This document shows, one piece after another, positions 1 through 13,738 of a stretch of 64,000 nt of DNA (positions are counted from its first letter, which is position 1; every line of letters starts with the position of its first letter). This stretch comes from Elmis aenea (Eukaryota; Arthropoda; Insecta; Coleoptera; Elmidae). The translations under genes were made by a program, and so were the position numbers. The stretch is from NCBI GenBank assembly GCA_947652605.1, contig OX393578.1, positions 60,519,415 to 60,583,414 of the forward strand, in the 5' to 3' direction. Under the pieces are notes generated by a model. That model was not told where the DNA came from. It did no database searches and worked only from the letters and a program-made list of their open reading frames with translations.

Positions 1-31
1 TGTTTCACATCATTTTGGAACACCCTGTATA
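1..31. mobile_element. End of an ACAGGGTG-type inverted-repeat element
   Basis: Read on the - strand, positions 29 to 1 start with TACAGGGTGT, the same terminal bases as the complete element at 49,471-50,024, and a TA follows at 30-31 as expected for a TA target duplication. Only this end is inside the window, in the intron before the first threonyl-tRNA synthetase exon. Superfamily is not established. Confidence 0.5.
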
Positions 32-101
32 TTCGAAATATGAAATTGTTGTGATTTAATCCATGAAATTGTTTGACAAGTTTTTATTATAATTACTATA
101 G

Positions 102-831
102 GCGTTGGAAGAAAGTTTAAATGAATTTGGACTGCCATGGAAACTTAATCCTGGTGATGGTGCATTTTATGGCCCCAAAATCGATATTACCATTATGGAC
201 GCTCTGAGGAGGTCCCATCAGTGTGCAACTATTCAACTCGACTTTCAGTTGCCCATACGTTTTAACTTATCGTTTGTTAGGTATGGTTTTTGTGTCCCGA
301 AAATCTAATTCAGTCTTATTAGAGTAAGTTTTATTTACAGTGAAAGTGGTGAAAAGAAAAGACCTGTTATTATACATCGTGCAATTTTGGGATCAGTCGA
401 ACGCATGATTGCGATTTTGACCGAGTCTTATGCTGGCAAGTGGCCGTTTTGGTTATCACCACGACAGGCGATGGTTATACCCGTTGGTCCCATGTTCGAT
501 GAATATGCCAATGAAGTAAAACAAAAACTGTATGAAGCAGGTTTTATGTGTGAAGTTGATACCGACCCTGGAGATACGATGAACAAAAAGATCAGGAATG
601 CACAGCTGGCTCAATTTAATTTTATATTGGGTAAGATCGTCTCATTTACGAACCGCAATTTCAGTAGTTGAATTTATTATTGCAGTTGTTGGAGAAAAGG
701 AACGAAGTAGCCAGACTGTAAATGCCCGCACCAGAGACAACGTGGTTCACGGAGAAATTTCTGTTAAGGACTTAATCGAAAAGTTCAATGTTTTAAGAGA
801 CAATTACACTGCTGGAGAAGACACATTTTAA
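102..831 (+). CDS. TARS1: Threonyl-tRNA synthetase, C-terminal part (three last exons)
   Basis: Partial gene; the 5' part lies left of the window. Exons 102-280, 341-630 and 686-831 join in frame with GT-AG junctions and give the last 204 residues, ending at TAA 829-831. The enzyme charges tRNA-Thr. The first exon has the class II core segment [14 protein letters not shown]; the second opens with motif 3, [20 protein letters not shown], whose Arg contacts ATP, then runs into the anticodon-binding domain ([20 protein letters not shown]); the last carries VVGEKE and NARTRDN, typical of the ThrRS C-terminus. Junctions are fixed by the protein: S-ESGEKK across the first and NFIL-VVGEKE across the second. 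Introns are 55-60 bp. No defect is seen. It resembles the cytosolic form rather than TARS2, but the diagnostic N-terminus is missing, so the paralogue call is less sure than the family. Confidence 0.95.
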
Positions 832-1149
832 AAGCTTTGAACAGTTAAACCTCATTCCAAATACTTGCTCGGCATTTTGTCTATTTAATAATTTATTTTA
901 AAATAAGTTTTTAGAATGTCTTCTAGTGTCTTATTAAATGAAGTTTAATACAATTTATGTGTTTTATTTTGTTTTTTAAAATATGAGTGGAGAAAATAAC
1001 GTGATTAAAAACAGCAGTTATTGATCTGTGATTAGAAAGAAAATTGTTCAGAAGTTTGCCCTTTCGATTAACAATAAAGTGGTAAGTAACTTGGCAACAA
1101 TGCAATTGATAATAATATAACCTATATTGTCGAATTAATCGTTTCAGAG
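832..1149 (+). other. Intergenic: TARS1 3' end and NUDT2 5' region
   Basis: AT-rich, no gene. TTTCAG at 1,142-1,147 lies just before the NUDT2 ATG and looks like a 3' splice site, so NUDT2 may have a non-coding first exon here whose donor I did not locate. A 114-codon - strand open frame across 923-1,267 overlaps the NUDT2 exon and is a shadow. Confidence 0.5.
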
Positions 1150-1650
1150 ATGTCAACGTTAAGCGCCGCTGGTTTAATGATTTTTCGAAGATTTCCGCAC
1201 GACATACAGTATCTTTTCCTGCAAACATCTTATGGAGAACATCACTGGACTCCACCAAAAGGTACAAATATAACTATGTTGACAAAACACCTACGCTAAA
1301 ATCGTGTTTACATGGACACTTTTTTAGGACATGTGGACCCTGGTGAAACCGATGAACTGATAACGGCTTTTCGTGAAACGTTAGAGGAATCGGGGCTTAT
1401 AGAGACTGACTTAAAATTATATAAAGAATCTAAACAAGTACTGAATTATGTTGCTCACGGAAAAGCTAAAACTGTAACGTACTGGCTTGCTGAATTAATT
1501 AATCACGATGCAAAAGTGCAATTATCAGATGAACATCAAGATTTTAAATGGTTAAATTTTGAAGAAGCATTTGTATACGGGAAGCACGAAGATATGCAGA
1601 AATTATTAAAATATTATGACAAATTTATAAAAAATAAAGTCTTTCAGTAG
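1150..1650 (+). CDS. NUDT2: Bis(5'-nucleosyl)-tetraphosphatase (Ap4A hydrolase), Nudix family
   Basis: Two exons, 1,150-1,261 and 1,328-1,650, joined at a phase-1 GT-AG intron inside the Gly codon of PPKGHVDPGE, give 144 residues; human NUDT2 has 147. The enzyme cleaves diadenosine tetraphosphate to ATP and AMP, limiting this stress nucleotide. The Nudix box starts at the junction (GHVDPGE, then RETLEESGL), with the metal-binding REXXEE glutamates intact. Family hallmarks also present are HHWTPPKGH before the box, LNYVAHGKAKTVTYWLAEL after it, and LSDEHQDFKWLNFEEA near the end. One oddity: eight residues separate GETDEL's first Glu from the RE pair, against seven in the usual Nudix signature. 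The ATG at 1,150 is chosen because it begins the MSTLSAAGLMIFRR segment expected at the family N-terminus. Confidence 0.95.
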
Positions 1651-1899
1651 TTTTTTTTTAAATTTTTGTTTTAAAGCAATTAATAATTATTACTTCCGTA
1701 ATGTGAAATAATTATATTACGATGAGTCATTTGACGTGTGGCAACATTGTTAATGTACAACTGTCACTGAGTTGTCAAAATCGTGAATACTCCTGTACCA
1801 TTTAGTAGCTGATTCACGAATTGCGTATGTGCCCTAAACGTATTAGGACTCAAAATTGTTTGTGTTTAGTCTGCTACAACATTTAATAATTCCATAAAA
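1651..1899 (+). other. Intergenic: NUDT2 3' end and CHMP4 promoter/5' UTR
   Basis: No coding sequence. An AP-1-like TGAGTCA lies at 1,723-1,729, followed closely by TGACGTG. These sit about 170 bp before the CHMP4 ATG and may be part of its promoter. No TATA box stands out. Confidence 0.45.
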
Positions 1900-2810
1900 A
1901 TGAGCTTTTTCGGGAAAATATTCGGAGGCAAAAAAGAGGACAAGGGTCCCACAACAGGAGAAGCAATACAGAAGTTGAGGGAAACAGAAGAAATGTTAAT
2001 CAAAAAACAGGAATTTTTAGAAAAGAAAATAGACCTGGAGAAGGATACAGCGAAAAAGAATGCTGCAAAGAATAAGCGAGGTTAGTCGAAATCATGTTTG
2101 GTGTTTCTTTGTTATATATATTTTTATGTTTTCAGCTGCTCTTCAAGCATTAAAAAGGAAGAAGCGATATGAAAAACAACTCCAGCAAATTGATGGAACC
2201 CTTAGTACTATTGAAATGCAGAGAGAGGCTCTGGAAGGAGCAAATACAAATACTGCCGTATTAACTACTATGAAAAATGCAGCCGATGCACTTAAACAAG
2301 CACATAAACACATGTAAGTGATATAAGATGACATAACTAAGGAATACTTTTTCATTTTGTTAATTACATCAAACATAACAACATAACACATGATGTAACG
2401 TTTTTGTTTTCTGTCTTAGGGATGTCGATCAAGTTCACGATATGATGGATGATATTGCAGAACAACAAGATGTTGCCAAGGAAATTTCTGATGCCATCAG
2501 CAATCCAGTAGCGTTCGGACAGGACATGGACGACGACGAATTAGAAAAAGAATTGGAAGAATTAGAACAGGAGGCTCTCGAAGATGAGCTTCTTAAAGTT
2601 GGACCTTCTGCTGGTGCAGAAGATTTACCAGCTGTGCCTAAAGGTGAAGTTGTCAAGCCGAGGCCTGCCAGTAAGTACACGGTTTACCAGTTTCTAAGTT
2701 AGCTGTTTTATCAACTCGTATTATTCTTTATTGTGCATTACTTCTTTTGTGTTTCAGAAAAAGTCGAAGATGATGATGATATGAAAGAACTTGAAGCATG
2801 GGCATCATAA
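1900..2810 (+). CDS. shrb: Charged multivesicular body protein 4 (ESCRT-III, Snf7/Shrub)
   Basis: Four exons, 1,900-2,080, 2,136-2,313, 2,420-2,670 and 2,758-2,810, splice in frame at GT-AG sites to a 220-residue protein ending at TAA 2,808-2,810. CHMP4 proteins polymerise into the ESCRT-III filaments that constrict membrane necks in multivesicular body formation, cytokinesis and nuclear envelope repair. The start MSFFGKIFGGKK is the amphipathic N-terminal segment; basic helices follow (KNAAKNKRAALQALKRKKRY), then the acidic autoinhibitory half (GQDMDDDELEKELEELEQEA, about residues 144-163). The C-terminus DDDDMKELEAWAS is the Bro1/ALIX-binding helix, carried by its own 53-bp last exon, so missing that exon would truncate the protein. 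Length is normal for the family. Drosophila has a single orthologue, shrub; vertebrates have CHMP4A-C. Confidence 0.97.
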
Positions 2811-3474
2811 GTGATATGAATATATTACCCAGGAATTACAGATATAATTTGCTCTTTCGCACCGTTACAAGCTAATTGTAAAAATATAAATATAATTATA
2901 GGCTCACGTCTGTGTATCATTAACAACAAAAAGATTATGTAATATGCCAGAAGTTATAAGCTTGGCTTTTTTTACTGTAGTGTATATATTTTTAGACAAG
3001 ATAATAAATAATTTTTGAATATATGTAGTACAATTATGATTGAAATTCTGACGTATTATGTTATTACTAATTAACGTTAAATTTATTAACTGGCAATAAA
3101 CATAGTTTTTATTTATATTATTTTTATGATATCAATAAATTTTAAAGCTTGTATTTTAATTTTTAATAGTGTTAGTGACGAGCATGGACAAACTTCGCAT
3201 TTGATTAAATTTAAAAAATTAAATAAAACATGAGTGGAAGATAACTAATTTATATTTTGTGATAATCTACAGTGATACAATGTTTCATTTGTGATGTTTT
3301 CAATTTGACAGTTATAATTCTTGTCCTCGACCCAAATTATTAATTACACAAATTAGTTTTTTCTACACCACTGGATTTCGTGCTGAAGTAACAATTACAC
3401 TGCACCAAACTTGTAGTCATGTCTGGAGGTTAGGACAGCTGATTCATTTAGTTGTGTAGTGATAAGTATTGATA
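2811..3474 (+). other. CHMP4 3' UTR and intergenic DNA before CIAO2A
   Basis: AT-rich. Several AATAAA hexamers occur (for example in 3,000-3,010 and again near 3,090-3,140), so the CHMP4 transcript probably ends here, but the cleavage site cannot be chosen. No other gene, RNA or element is visible. Confidence 0.5.
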
Positions 3475-4173
3475 ATGCTTCTTTCTTTTTTTCGAAAAAA
3501 ATCAGTAGACAGTGGTTTACAAAAGTCATCAACACTGAGAGATAATGGAATTGAGAGCAAGCGAATAGAGAATGTTGTAGATTCTAACGAATTAAAAGAT
3601 ACAGTATTTGGTATGATAATAAATTGTTTATGAGATTCAACAATTAATTTACAATGATTAATATTTTAGATTTTATTAGAACTATAAAGGATCCTGAGAA
3701 GCCCAATACGTTGGAAGAACTTAACGTTGTTTACGAAGATGGAGTACATGTTAGTTTACATTTCTATTCTAAATGTATTTAATAATATTGTACAGAGATA
3801 GATTGACCATATTACAGTTTTTTTTTAGGTGAAACAACCTACTGCAGGCAATGTTAATGTAATATTGGTAGAATTTAATCCAACCGTCCCACATTGTTCG
3901 TTAGCAACTTTAATTGGTTTATGTATCAGGGTAAAATTGGAGCGTAACATACCACACAAAATAAAACTGGACATATTAATCAAGAAAGGGGCACACGCTA
4001 CTGAAACTGAAAGTAAGTGCATACTAGCATACTCGATGTTGTTTTCTATATTAAGATTTTTTTGTGTTTCAGTTAATAAACAAATAAATGACAAAGAACG
4101 AATAGCAGCTGCTATGGAAAATCCTAGTTTAAAAGAAGTTGTTGAGAATTGCATTAAGGAAGGTGAAGACTGA
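3475..4173 (+). CDS. CIAO2A: Cytosolic iron-sulfur assembly component 2A (MIP18 family, FAM96A/Galla-1)
   Basis: Four exons, 3,475-3,610, 3,670-3,749, 3,829-4,012 and 4,073-4,173, splice in frame to 166 residues (human protein 160) with stop TGA 4,171-4,173. The family helps the cytosolic Fe-S targeting complex hand clusters to apoproteins; CIAO2A in mammals partners CIAO1 and has been linked to IRP1 maturation. Evidence is the core of the MIP18 domain: [20 protein letters not shown] (about residues 47-66), [19 protein letters not shown] with the conserved Cys, and [19 protein letters not shown] at the end. These segments match the 2A type better than 2B, especially [17 protein letters not shown]. 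The N-terminal 45 residues ([14 protein letters not shown]...) are unconserved and short. The third exon opens at a GTG codon in phase 0 after a run of T, a normal acceptor. No defect is visible. Confidence 0.94.
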
Positions 4174-4238
4174 CATTATTTTGTTTCGTATTTTTTTATT
4201 AGTGTTTTTATAATGTAATGGTATAAATATTGTTATTA

Positions 4239-4244
4239 AATAAA
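4239..4244 (+). terminator. Polyadenylation signal AATAAA of CIAO2A
   Basis: The first AATAAA after the CIAO2A stop codon lies 65 bp downstream, a suitable distance for a short 3' UTR. The cleavage site itself is not visible. Confidence 0.55.
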
Positions 4245-4740
4245 TTTTAATGTAGTAATGAAGTTGTTTAGTAAAACTGCCTTTTCATTATTAATTATTG
4301 GCATGTTAACAGCATATCTTTATTTATGTAAGCGCAAACTTTTGCTTGAGGCCGTTCTATGATAAAAATTGAATACCATTTAACTAAAGACAAAAATTAG
4401 TGCAAGTACCTACATCGGGGTGCAAAGAGAATTACAAGAAATAAAATCATGTACTATCAATTTGAAGTTGAAATTATTTTACCATTAGATGCAAAATAAT
4501 ATGCATTGAAATTGAATTGCAACTGCTGTTTTCTCTAAAAATTCAAAATGAAACGACTGCATATTATAGTGATATTTTTAGGTCTTGAAAGTATTACAGT
4601 TTTTTAATACAAAATAGGACTGGTTTTTTATAAAGAAGTTAAAATTAAATCTAGTTTTTTATATACATATAGTTGACATTTTGTTTGGACATTATTTTAA
4701 TACAGAAAGTAAGAATTTAAAAGTGCTTAATGATTTAATA

Positions 4741-4748
4741 TCACGTGA
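4741..4748. promoter_or_regulatory. TCACGTGA E-box (M-box type)
   Basis: Perfect 8-bp palindrome TCACGTGA about 260 bp before the FEM1B ATG. It fits binding sites of basic helix-loop-helix zipper factors of the MITF/TFE or USF type. The call rests on sequence alone. Confidence 0.35.
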
Positions 4749-4845
4749 AAATGATTAAAACTGTTTAATTGCAGTGTTAAGAAATCAATTTGTTAATTTA
4801 ATGAGTTTTGATAAACATTGTTACAATTTGAACGTGCCTCCAGTA

Positions 4846-4855
4846 GTCACGTGAC
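4846..4855. promoter_or_regulatory. GTCACGTGAC palindrome (CLEAR-like E-box) upstream of FEM1B
   Basis: Exact 10-bp palindrome GTCACGTGAC, about 155 bp before the FEM1B ATG. It matches the CLEAR consensus bound by TFEB/MITF-type factors on lysosomal and autophagy genes. It is 97 bp downstream of a second CACGTG palindrome; a third TCACGTGA is in FEM1B intron 3 at 6,097-6,104. Function is inferred only from the motif. Confidence 0.45.
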
Positions 4856-5008
4856 AAAAAATGCTGCAAATTTCTCGTTTCGTACTAAATCAGCTGGTCA
4901 TCTCCACTTTTACGTCAGAAATTCGGGTAGCAGACTGAATGTGTTTCCTTGTGACAGTTCAAAATAGATTTTTGCGAAGGCTATGTGAATTCCGTGCTAC
5001 TAATAACA

Positions 5009-8023
<3,015 letters not shown>

Positions 8024-10796
8024 TCAATTTTATACTAAGAATATAAATAATTACGTATTAATTAATTATTTACTTGTGTACATACTCCAATTTGTAATGA
8101 ACATTATGTTCTTTAACAACGAATGGTGCTATAGTCAGACGCAGAAATCGTGTTTATTTAAATTTATATTAATTATAGTTAATAAATTTTGATGTAAATA
8201 TTGCGGTGAGACGTAAAACGATCACCGTACAGGAGAAAAGATTGACTTAAAGATAAACTGCATGCTACAAGTCATGGAAATAAACTTGATTTATGTGTAA
8301 TAATGCACAGGGCGGACAAAAGAGACTTTCATTAAACTGATTAAGTCGATCAGCAACAATAAGTAGTACTTTTTAAAATGTAAAGATTTTTTGCCACCCT
8401 GTACATATTATGTTGTTTTACTTGGACCTAAAATTGTGATAATTAAAATATATTATGTAATTACAACCTAGTAACTGTTAAACATGTTTTATGTATTGTT
8501 GTCTTTTAGTGAAGTGTTTTAATTAAATGTGCTAATTCTTTCTTTAATAGGATAATCATGATAGTTAACTCGAATATACAAACTGAAACGATGTTACCGT
8601 CTCATATACCGGTTTAAAATGTTGTGCAATTTTAATTTTTTGTGGAAGAACAATATTTTCTTAGTGTAAATTATTTTTTAACAAAACTGTTGTAGCAACC
8701 AACGTGAATGATGTTTTTCAACTTAAGGATGCAGTTGTAGAGCAAATAAACTCACTGAAAAGGTGAATTGTATTTGTTTTCAGTTATCAATTGATTATCG
8801 ACAAATTAATACATCAAAATACTAAATTTCATTGCAGTTTTAATTGTGAGTGACATATTTGTAGAACAATTTATAGAATGATGCATTAGGGCTCCTACTG
8901 TCCTACTAATGCATATTAATCAATAATTTGATAGGAGAACTCAAGTTTCGTAATAAAAACTACGGGAAATTCGATACTGATCGATAACTATTGTTTATCA
9001 ATGTGAAATAATAATTTTTAAGAATTATTTGGCATTAAATAGTGGTGTAGGATTGAAAATGTGTTTTTGCCGGCTGTATTATATTGAATTTACAAAGAAA
9101 CAAACAGTTTAAGTTGCCTGCAAGTTTTTGATTTCATTGCAATAGTTTAAATATGAAATATGCATATATACATAGGTATATATATATTTTTTTAAATTAT
9201 GAAATCTTAAATTAGTTCAGTGTTATGTTAAAAAGAGAGTAAGGTTAAAAGGATTAATTTATTATTTTTGCTTGTGGTTTAATACTAAAAATTATGTTTA
9301 TAGTTTGTGATACTTTTAAGTTCAAATTTTAAATTAAAATTGCTTCTGAGAAAATTCTGTGTGTTCCGTTTTACTGATTTGGTTGTTGTTATTATTTCAT
9401 AATTTAATATTTTCAGTGTACTGAAACTTATATGCAGCTGTATGTTGTAATAATTTGTTGAATATGTGTACTATTATTGTTGATTATACTAATTACTTTT
9501 GTAATTAACAAATTTCTATTCAATATTTATATGTAATGTAATGTAATTATTCATTACATATTGGATGTTTAGCTGTTATACAATTTGTGCTGTTATTTTT
9601 GAGACTGTTATTGATTTTTTGAACTCATTTTTCTATTTGTTTCGCTTTGTAGCAAATGTTACATTAAAAGTTAAAATATAAAGCAAATATTGCATGCTAC
9701 ATTTGAAAGAAACTCCATTTTGTTATTTATGAACTTTTTAGTAGACTGCGTTCAGTATTAAAATATTATTAATGTAATTATTGAAGCAGTTGTTTCTCAA
9801 AAATTTGTATTGAGTAATACTTTTTTGTCGTAATTGTTTTCCATCGTAATGCATTTTCGTAAAATTATTTCAATATTTTAATACTAAACGATTGCTTGTG
9901 TAAAATACTTTTGGTCTATTTACTTATTGTTGATGGTGTTCTTGGCATAGCTTGATTTTTAAGATCAGGTATTATCAGTTTGTGCCCCCATATCCTATTT
10001 TTATAATTTATATTTAAAATGGAGATTGCACTAAACTAATAATGCAGTAAACATTTGTGCTATAGTAGAAAATGTATATATTTTTATATTTTTAATAAAC
10101 CAGTGGTGTGAATAATTGTTAATTTGTTTTTTATATAACCAAAATATCTGACATGAATAAAAAATACATATAGTAAAAATATTTTTTTAGAAAGAGTAAC
10201 AACTTGAATATTTGAAAATGATGGGCAGACTGATATGTGCAAAGAAAGGTATTTACGTGTGAATTTTATTATTACCATTATTTCCTTGGTTAAAAATATT
10301 TATATACCAAAAAGTCCTGTTTTTGATTTAGTTATTGCAGAATATCCTCAAAGTCCAGAGTGGCATTCACAACTAATTCACAAAATTGTGTGTCATCGAA
10401 GTAAATGATTCTATCATCAATTAAAATGTATTATCAGAAAATAAATGTTTAATGTTTTGAATTAAAAATAAAAAAAGATTTGTAACTTAGTTTTTCACAT
10501 AACGATAGATGATAAATAAACGGCAAATGAGATGGCTTAATTTTGATAATTGGGTTTTCCTAAAATTAAATTGGGAATTTCCAAACATTGACCAACCAGA
10601 TATATGTACTTACTAGGCCCTTAAAGTGCACCTCAAAACGATGTTAATGATAAGTACTGTAGTTTTATAATGTTATGAATTTATATTTTCATAATAATGT
10701 TCGCAATGTACAATCACATTAATTAACAGCCTTGTAGGGATTGATTACACACTTTTTAAGTCTGAATCGTCTGAATACGACATTTAAGCATTAAAT
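8024..10796 (+). other. FEM1B 3' UTR and gene-free AT-rich DNA
   Basis: No credible coding region on either strand. AATAAA hexamers near 8,168, 8,273 and 8,740 offer possible ends for the FEM1B transcript, so the 3' UTR may be short or run for several hundred bases. The stretch 9,520-9,560 has short ATGTA/TGTAAT iterations. The rest shows nothing I can name. Confidence 0.5.
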
Positions 10797-10900
10797 CAGT
10801 GTATTTCAACTTTTTATGTCGTGGCACACATTTTTATAAAACTAAAGGTTCATGGCACACTATGTACGTAATTATTGTACTACTATTTTTGGCAATTAGA
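10797..10900 (+). mobile_element. hAT-type non-autonomous element, left-end fragment
   Basis: Starts with CAGTGTATTTCAACTTTTTA, followed by two GTGGCACAC/CATGGCACAC motifs about 35 bp apart, an arrangement common at the ends of short hAT elements. No matching inverted end or 8-bp duplication was found downstream, so it is a truncated remnant and the right limit is arbitrary. Confidence 0.4.
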
Positions 10901-11447
10901 GAACTTTAGAATTTTTGCCCAAAACAAATGTCTAGATCTAGCTAGAGTAAATATCCACTTGAAAATAATTTAATAATTTTATACTGTTGTAAGAGAAAAT
11001 TATGAAATTTTAGAATGAACAGAAGGTAGATATGTATTCTTTACAACTATAAAGTTAACTAGAAAACTTAAATGTTTGTCAAAAAATTTTATAATTTCAG
11101 AAATATTTAAAAACTTTGAAGAGCTGTAAAAATGTACAAAACTGCATTATCGCTGACATTTGAGAGCGGCCCTATTGTTTTCTTTAATTTGATTTATTTT
11201 AAGGCCAAACGTCCAGTGTAGTTGGATGCCCAACTGTCAACTAAAGTTCATAGAAGAAGCTAAAATGAACATGCGCGTTTACATTGTGAATGTGGAACTT
11301 CATCTTAAAACCTGAATCTTATTTCGTTGAAAACTAAGCTGGTCGGTTGTGCGAATTAGTGTTAGTTTGATGTTCATACAATAGATGTCACAGAGTGTAA
11401 CAGTTTTCATGGCCAACTTCATTCATAATCCGCTACGCTACTTATAT

Positions 11448-11871
11448 GCTTAGATCATGGTCTACTACACAGGTTAGGAAACTCCCATATAAAACCGACT
11501 GAGGCCGGTAACTAGTTCCGTAAATTATCCCACAGATGGAGATAAGTCTAAGAACCGTTCGCCATAAATTATCGCTAGATGGCGATAAGTCTAAGAACCG
11601 GTTCGTGCACAAGATTTTGACAGTCAGCAAGATTTATAAGCTTTTGCTTAAAAAATTCAAATGTAATCAATCAGATGATGTATATAAAGATGTTTTAACC
11701 GAATTTTTAAGTCAGTTTTGTTCAAAATGTATTCTTAAACTTAATCGCCATCTAACGGATTTTTATGGCGAATGGTTCTTAGACTTATCGCCACCTAGCG
11801 GAAATTCATGTCAAAAAGTTCCAGATTTTTTGACAGGCTTCCTAACCTGTGTAGTAGACCGTGGCTTAGAT
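11448..11871. mobile_element. 408-bp inverted-repeat element with perfect 8-bp target duplication
   Basis: The element is 11,456-11,863, flanked by GCTTAGAT at 11,448-11,455 and 11,864-11,871. Its ends read CATGGTCTACTACACAGG (left) and, on the other strand, CACGGTCTACTACACAGG (right); the inverted repeat continues through GTTAGGAA with one mismatch in about 25 bp. An 8-bp duplication with CA termini fits the P or hAT superfamilies; the ends lack the usual hAT CAG, so a P-like assignment is a guess. The inside has repeated subterminal motifs (next entry) and two overlapping open frames made by these repeats, with no recognisable transposase, so it is non-autonomous. Confidence 0.85.
11522..11605 (+). 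repeat. Two tandem 44-bp subterminal motifs, with an inverted third copy at 11,769-11,806
   Basis: Copies start at 11,522 and 11,566 and share AAATTATC, AGATGG and GATAAGTCTAAGAACCG followed by GTTCG. The third, on the - strand at about 11,769-11,806, has the same GATAAGTCTAAGAACC core. All lie inside the 408-bp element; repeated subterminal motifs are often transposase-binding sites, which is the inferred role here. Confidence 0.75.
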
Positions 11872-12441
11872 CATGGATAACACAACACCATAGGAATATA
11901 GTTAAGACAATGTTGCCGACATGTACAACGTGCCTTTTTAAACCTATCTCTTTCTATATTATGTGGGCCCAATATACGCTATCTTTGTTTTGGCCCCGGG
12001 CCCGCTGTCATCGTAGCGCAACCGTGATAATAACTGTAACGTACTTCCTACCTAGCCTATTCTAGCGACTGACGCGTGAATGACATTTAGATTTTTTTGC
12101 TATTAAAATCGTCGTTTAATTGAATCAATTGATTCTAATAAGCTGTGTTTACTGTACTTCAATAAAACTTACTAAGTCTGATCTAATGTTATTGTATCCT
12201 CCCATATTTGACAGGGAAACATCCGAGTACATTGCATCTACCAGTAGTTCAAATAACGCTTTAGTTCAAATTTCGCGCGTAACCATAGTAACGCACACGA
12301 TTTTACTCGGTGGGTCCGGAAAGCGAGATAGAAATATACTTTCATATGTGTTAGAAGGAGATGCAGTATAATTGTACGTCTGGGATATGTGTACAACATA
12401 GTAGCATTGTGGTAGTGTTATCCATGTAGTTTATATGATCC
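11872..12441 (+). other. Gene-free spacer between two inverted-repeat elements
   Basis: Somewhat less AT-rich than its surroundings (for example around 11,970-12,060), but I find no domain in its open frames and no splice-supported gene. Confidence 0.4.
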
Positions 12442-12976
12442 AAGCTTATATGGCCGTCCCAATTGACCATAAACGTCGTTCCCAGATAAACGTCAAAAAA
12501 GTACGTCAACTGGCGCTCCCTGTGAAGTATATCAGTAACTATATTTTTTAAATTGATAGTCTCATAATTCTATAAAACTTTGGACTTGAATAATAATTAT
12601 TTACCTGTAAAATTAACCAACAGCAATCAACTTCGCTTATGGGAAATTTTCTGAGGTAAATATGTGCTTTACCAATCTCACAACTTTTTGACGGGTTTGT
12701 TGCTTTGCTTAAAAATATTTATACTGTTCCCAAATTCAGTGAAAATTGCGAATTAAATCATGAAGAATATTTGTTATAACTATTCATAAACATTTTTGTG
12801 GAATTTTTCTTAACTTGGACATTTAACTGCCATTATTAGTATTAACATGACATTTTTGAACATAAATGACATTTAAAATACATCACTGAGGGCGCCACCT
12901 GACGTACTATTTTGACGGCTGATTCTGACTTCTCACAACAATGAAAAATTTGGAATTGGGACGGCCATATAAGCTT
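12442..12976. mobile_element. 535-bp inverted-repeat (MITE-like) element
   Basis: The ends are a perfect 23-bp inverted repeat beginning AAGCTTATATGGCCGTCCCA, at 12,442-12,464 and 12,954-12,976. The similarity continues inward with mismatches: CGTCAAAAAAGTACGTCAAC near 12,490 pairs with the reverse of the segment near 12,900-12,925. No coding capacity. The target duplication is unclear because the outermost AAGCTT is itself palindromic; a TA duplication just inside it is also possible. Superfamily unassigned. Confidence 0.8.
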
Positions 12977-13738
12977 ACTGTTAGATATAAGTAGCGAAGC
13001 AAGCAGCTGAGTGGTTTATGAATGAAGTTAGCCATGCAGTTTTTGAAATGTATGTAAAGCCTTTGGGGATTTTTTACTAAAAAATATTTTTAAAAATATT
13101 AAAATGAAAAAAATCAGCTAAAATGTTAAGTTAAAAAAATTGCATTACTCATGTAACTTGGTACTTGGACATACATAAAAAGAAATGTGTTTATTTATGA
13201 TTTTATTTTTCGCTGTAGGTACATTTGCAAGATGCTCGCGGCACACTAGGTTGAAAAATGCCACATTAAATGATGTTTCTTTGTAAATATTTAAGTATTC
13301 CATTGCGCAAATAGTGTAAAGTATCGAATCTAATTAAAAGTAATAGTAATATTTTGCATGACAACAGCATATTTCTAGCAAGTACTTAATAATAAAGTCA
13401 AATTCGTGAGAACAGTCGATGTAAATAGCAACTTTGTTGTCGCTTAAGAACAAACAAATACAAAATGACCTTGATGGATTAGTGTAAATCGCATTTACAT
13501 GGAATTCAAAAGAAATTAATGCAATAAAAATGGATATTGTTTAAAATTGGGGACGGAATAATAGATATTATTAACATATTCATTAATTAAAATGAAGTAA
13601 AACAATAGCAGAAACGCATTTAGTAGTTGATTGTGTATGTTTGTTGTTGAACTGTTAGTGCCAGACGAATTTTGGAAAAGGTATATTTCCTAAATGATTC
13701 TTTCAAAGTCACTTTAAGTGTAATTGCAGTAGGCAACG
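12977..13738 (+). other. Upstream region of the LRR gene
   Basis: AT-rich, no gene. TGCAG at 13,725-13,729 just before the ATG could be a 3' splice site, so the transcript may have an upstream non-coding exon. No TATA or strong Inr/DPE was found. Confidence 0.4.

Larger units (their letters stand above)
4245..5008 (+). other. Intergenic DNA and FEM1B promoter/5' UTR
   Basis: AT-rich and gene-free. It contains two palindromic CACGTG boxes, described separately. A CAGACTG at 4,930-4,936 could be near a transcription start but is not decisive. The 5' UTR of FEM1B must lie in the last part of this stretch, because the ATG at 5,009 is in the first identified coding exon. Confidence 0.5.

Noticed and set aside
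8307..8402. Possible 96-bp MITE with ACAGGGCGG and CCACCCTGT ends after FEM1B
   Set aside because: Only about eight terminal bases match as an inverted repeat, and no target duplication is present on the flanks.
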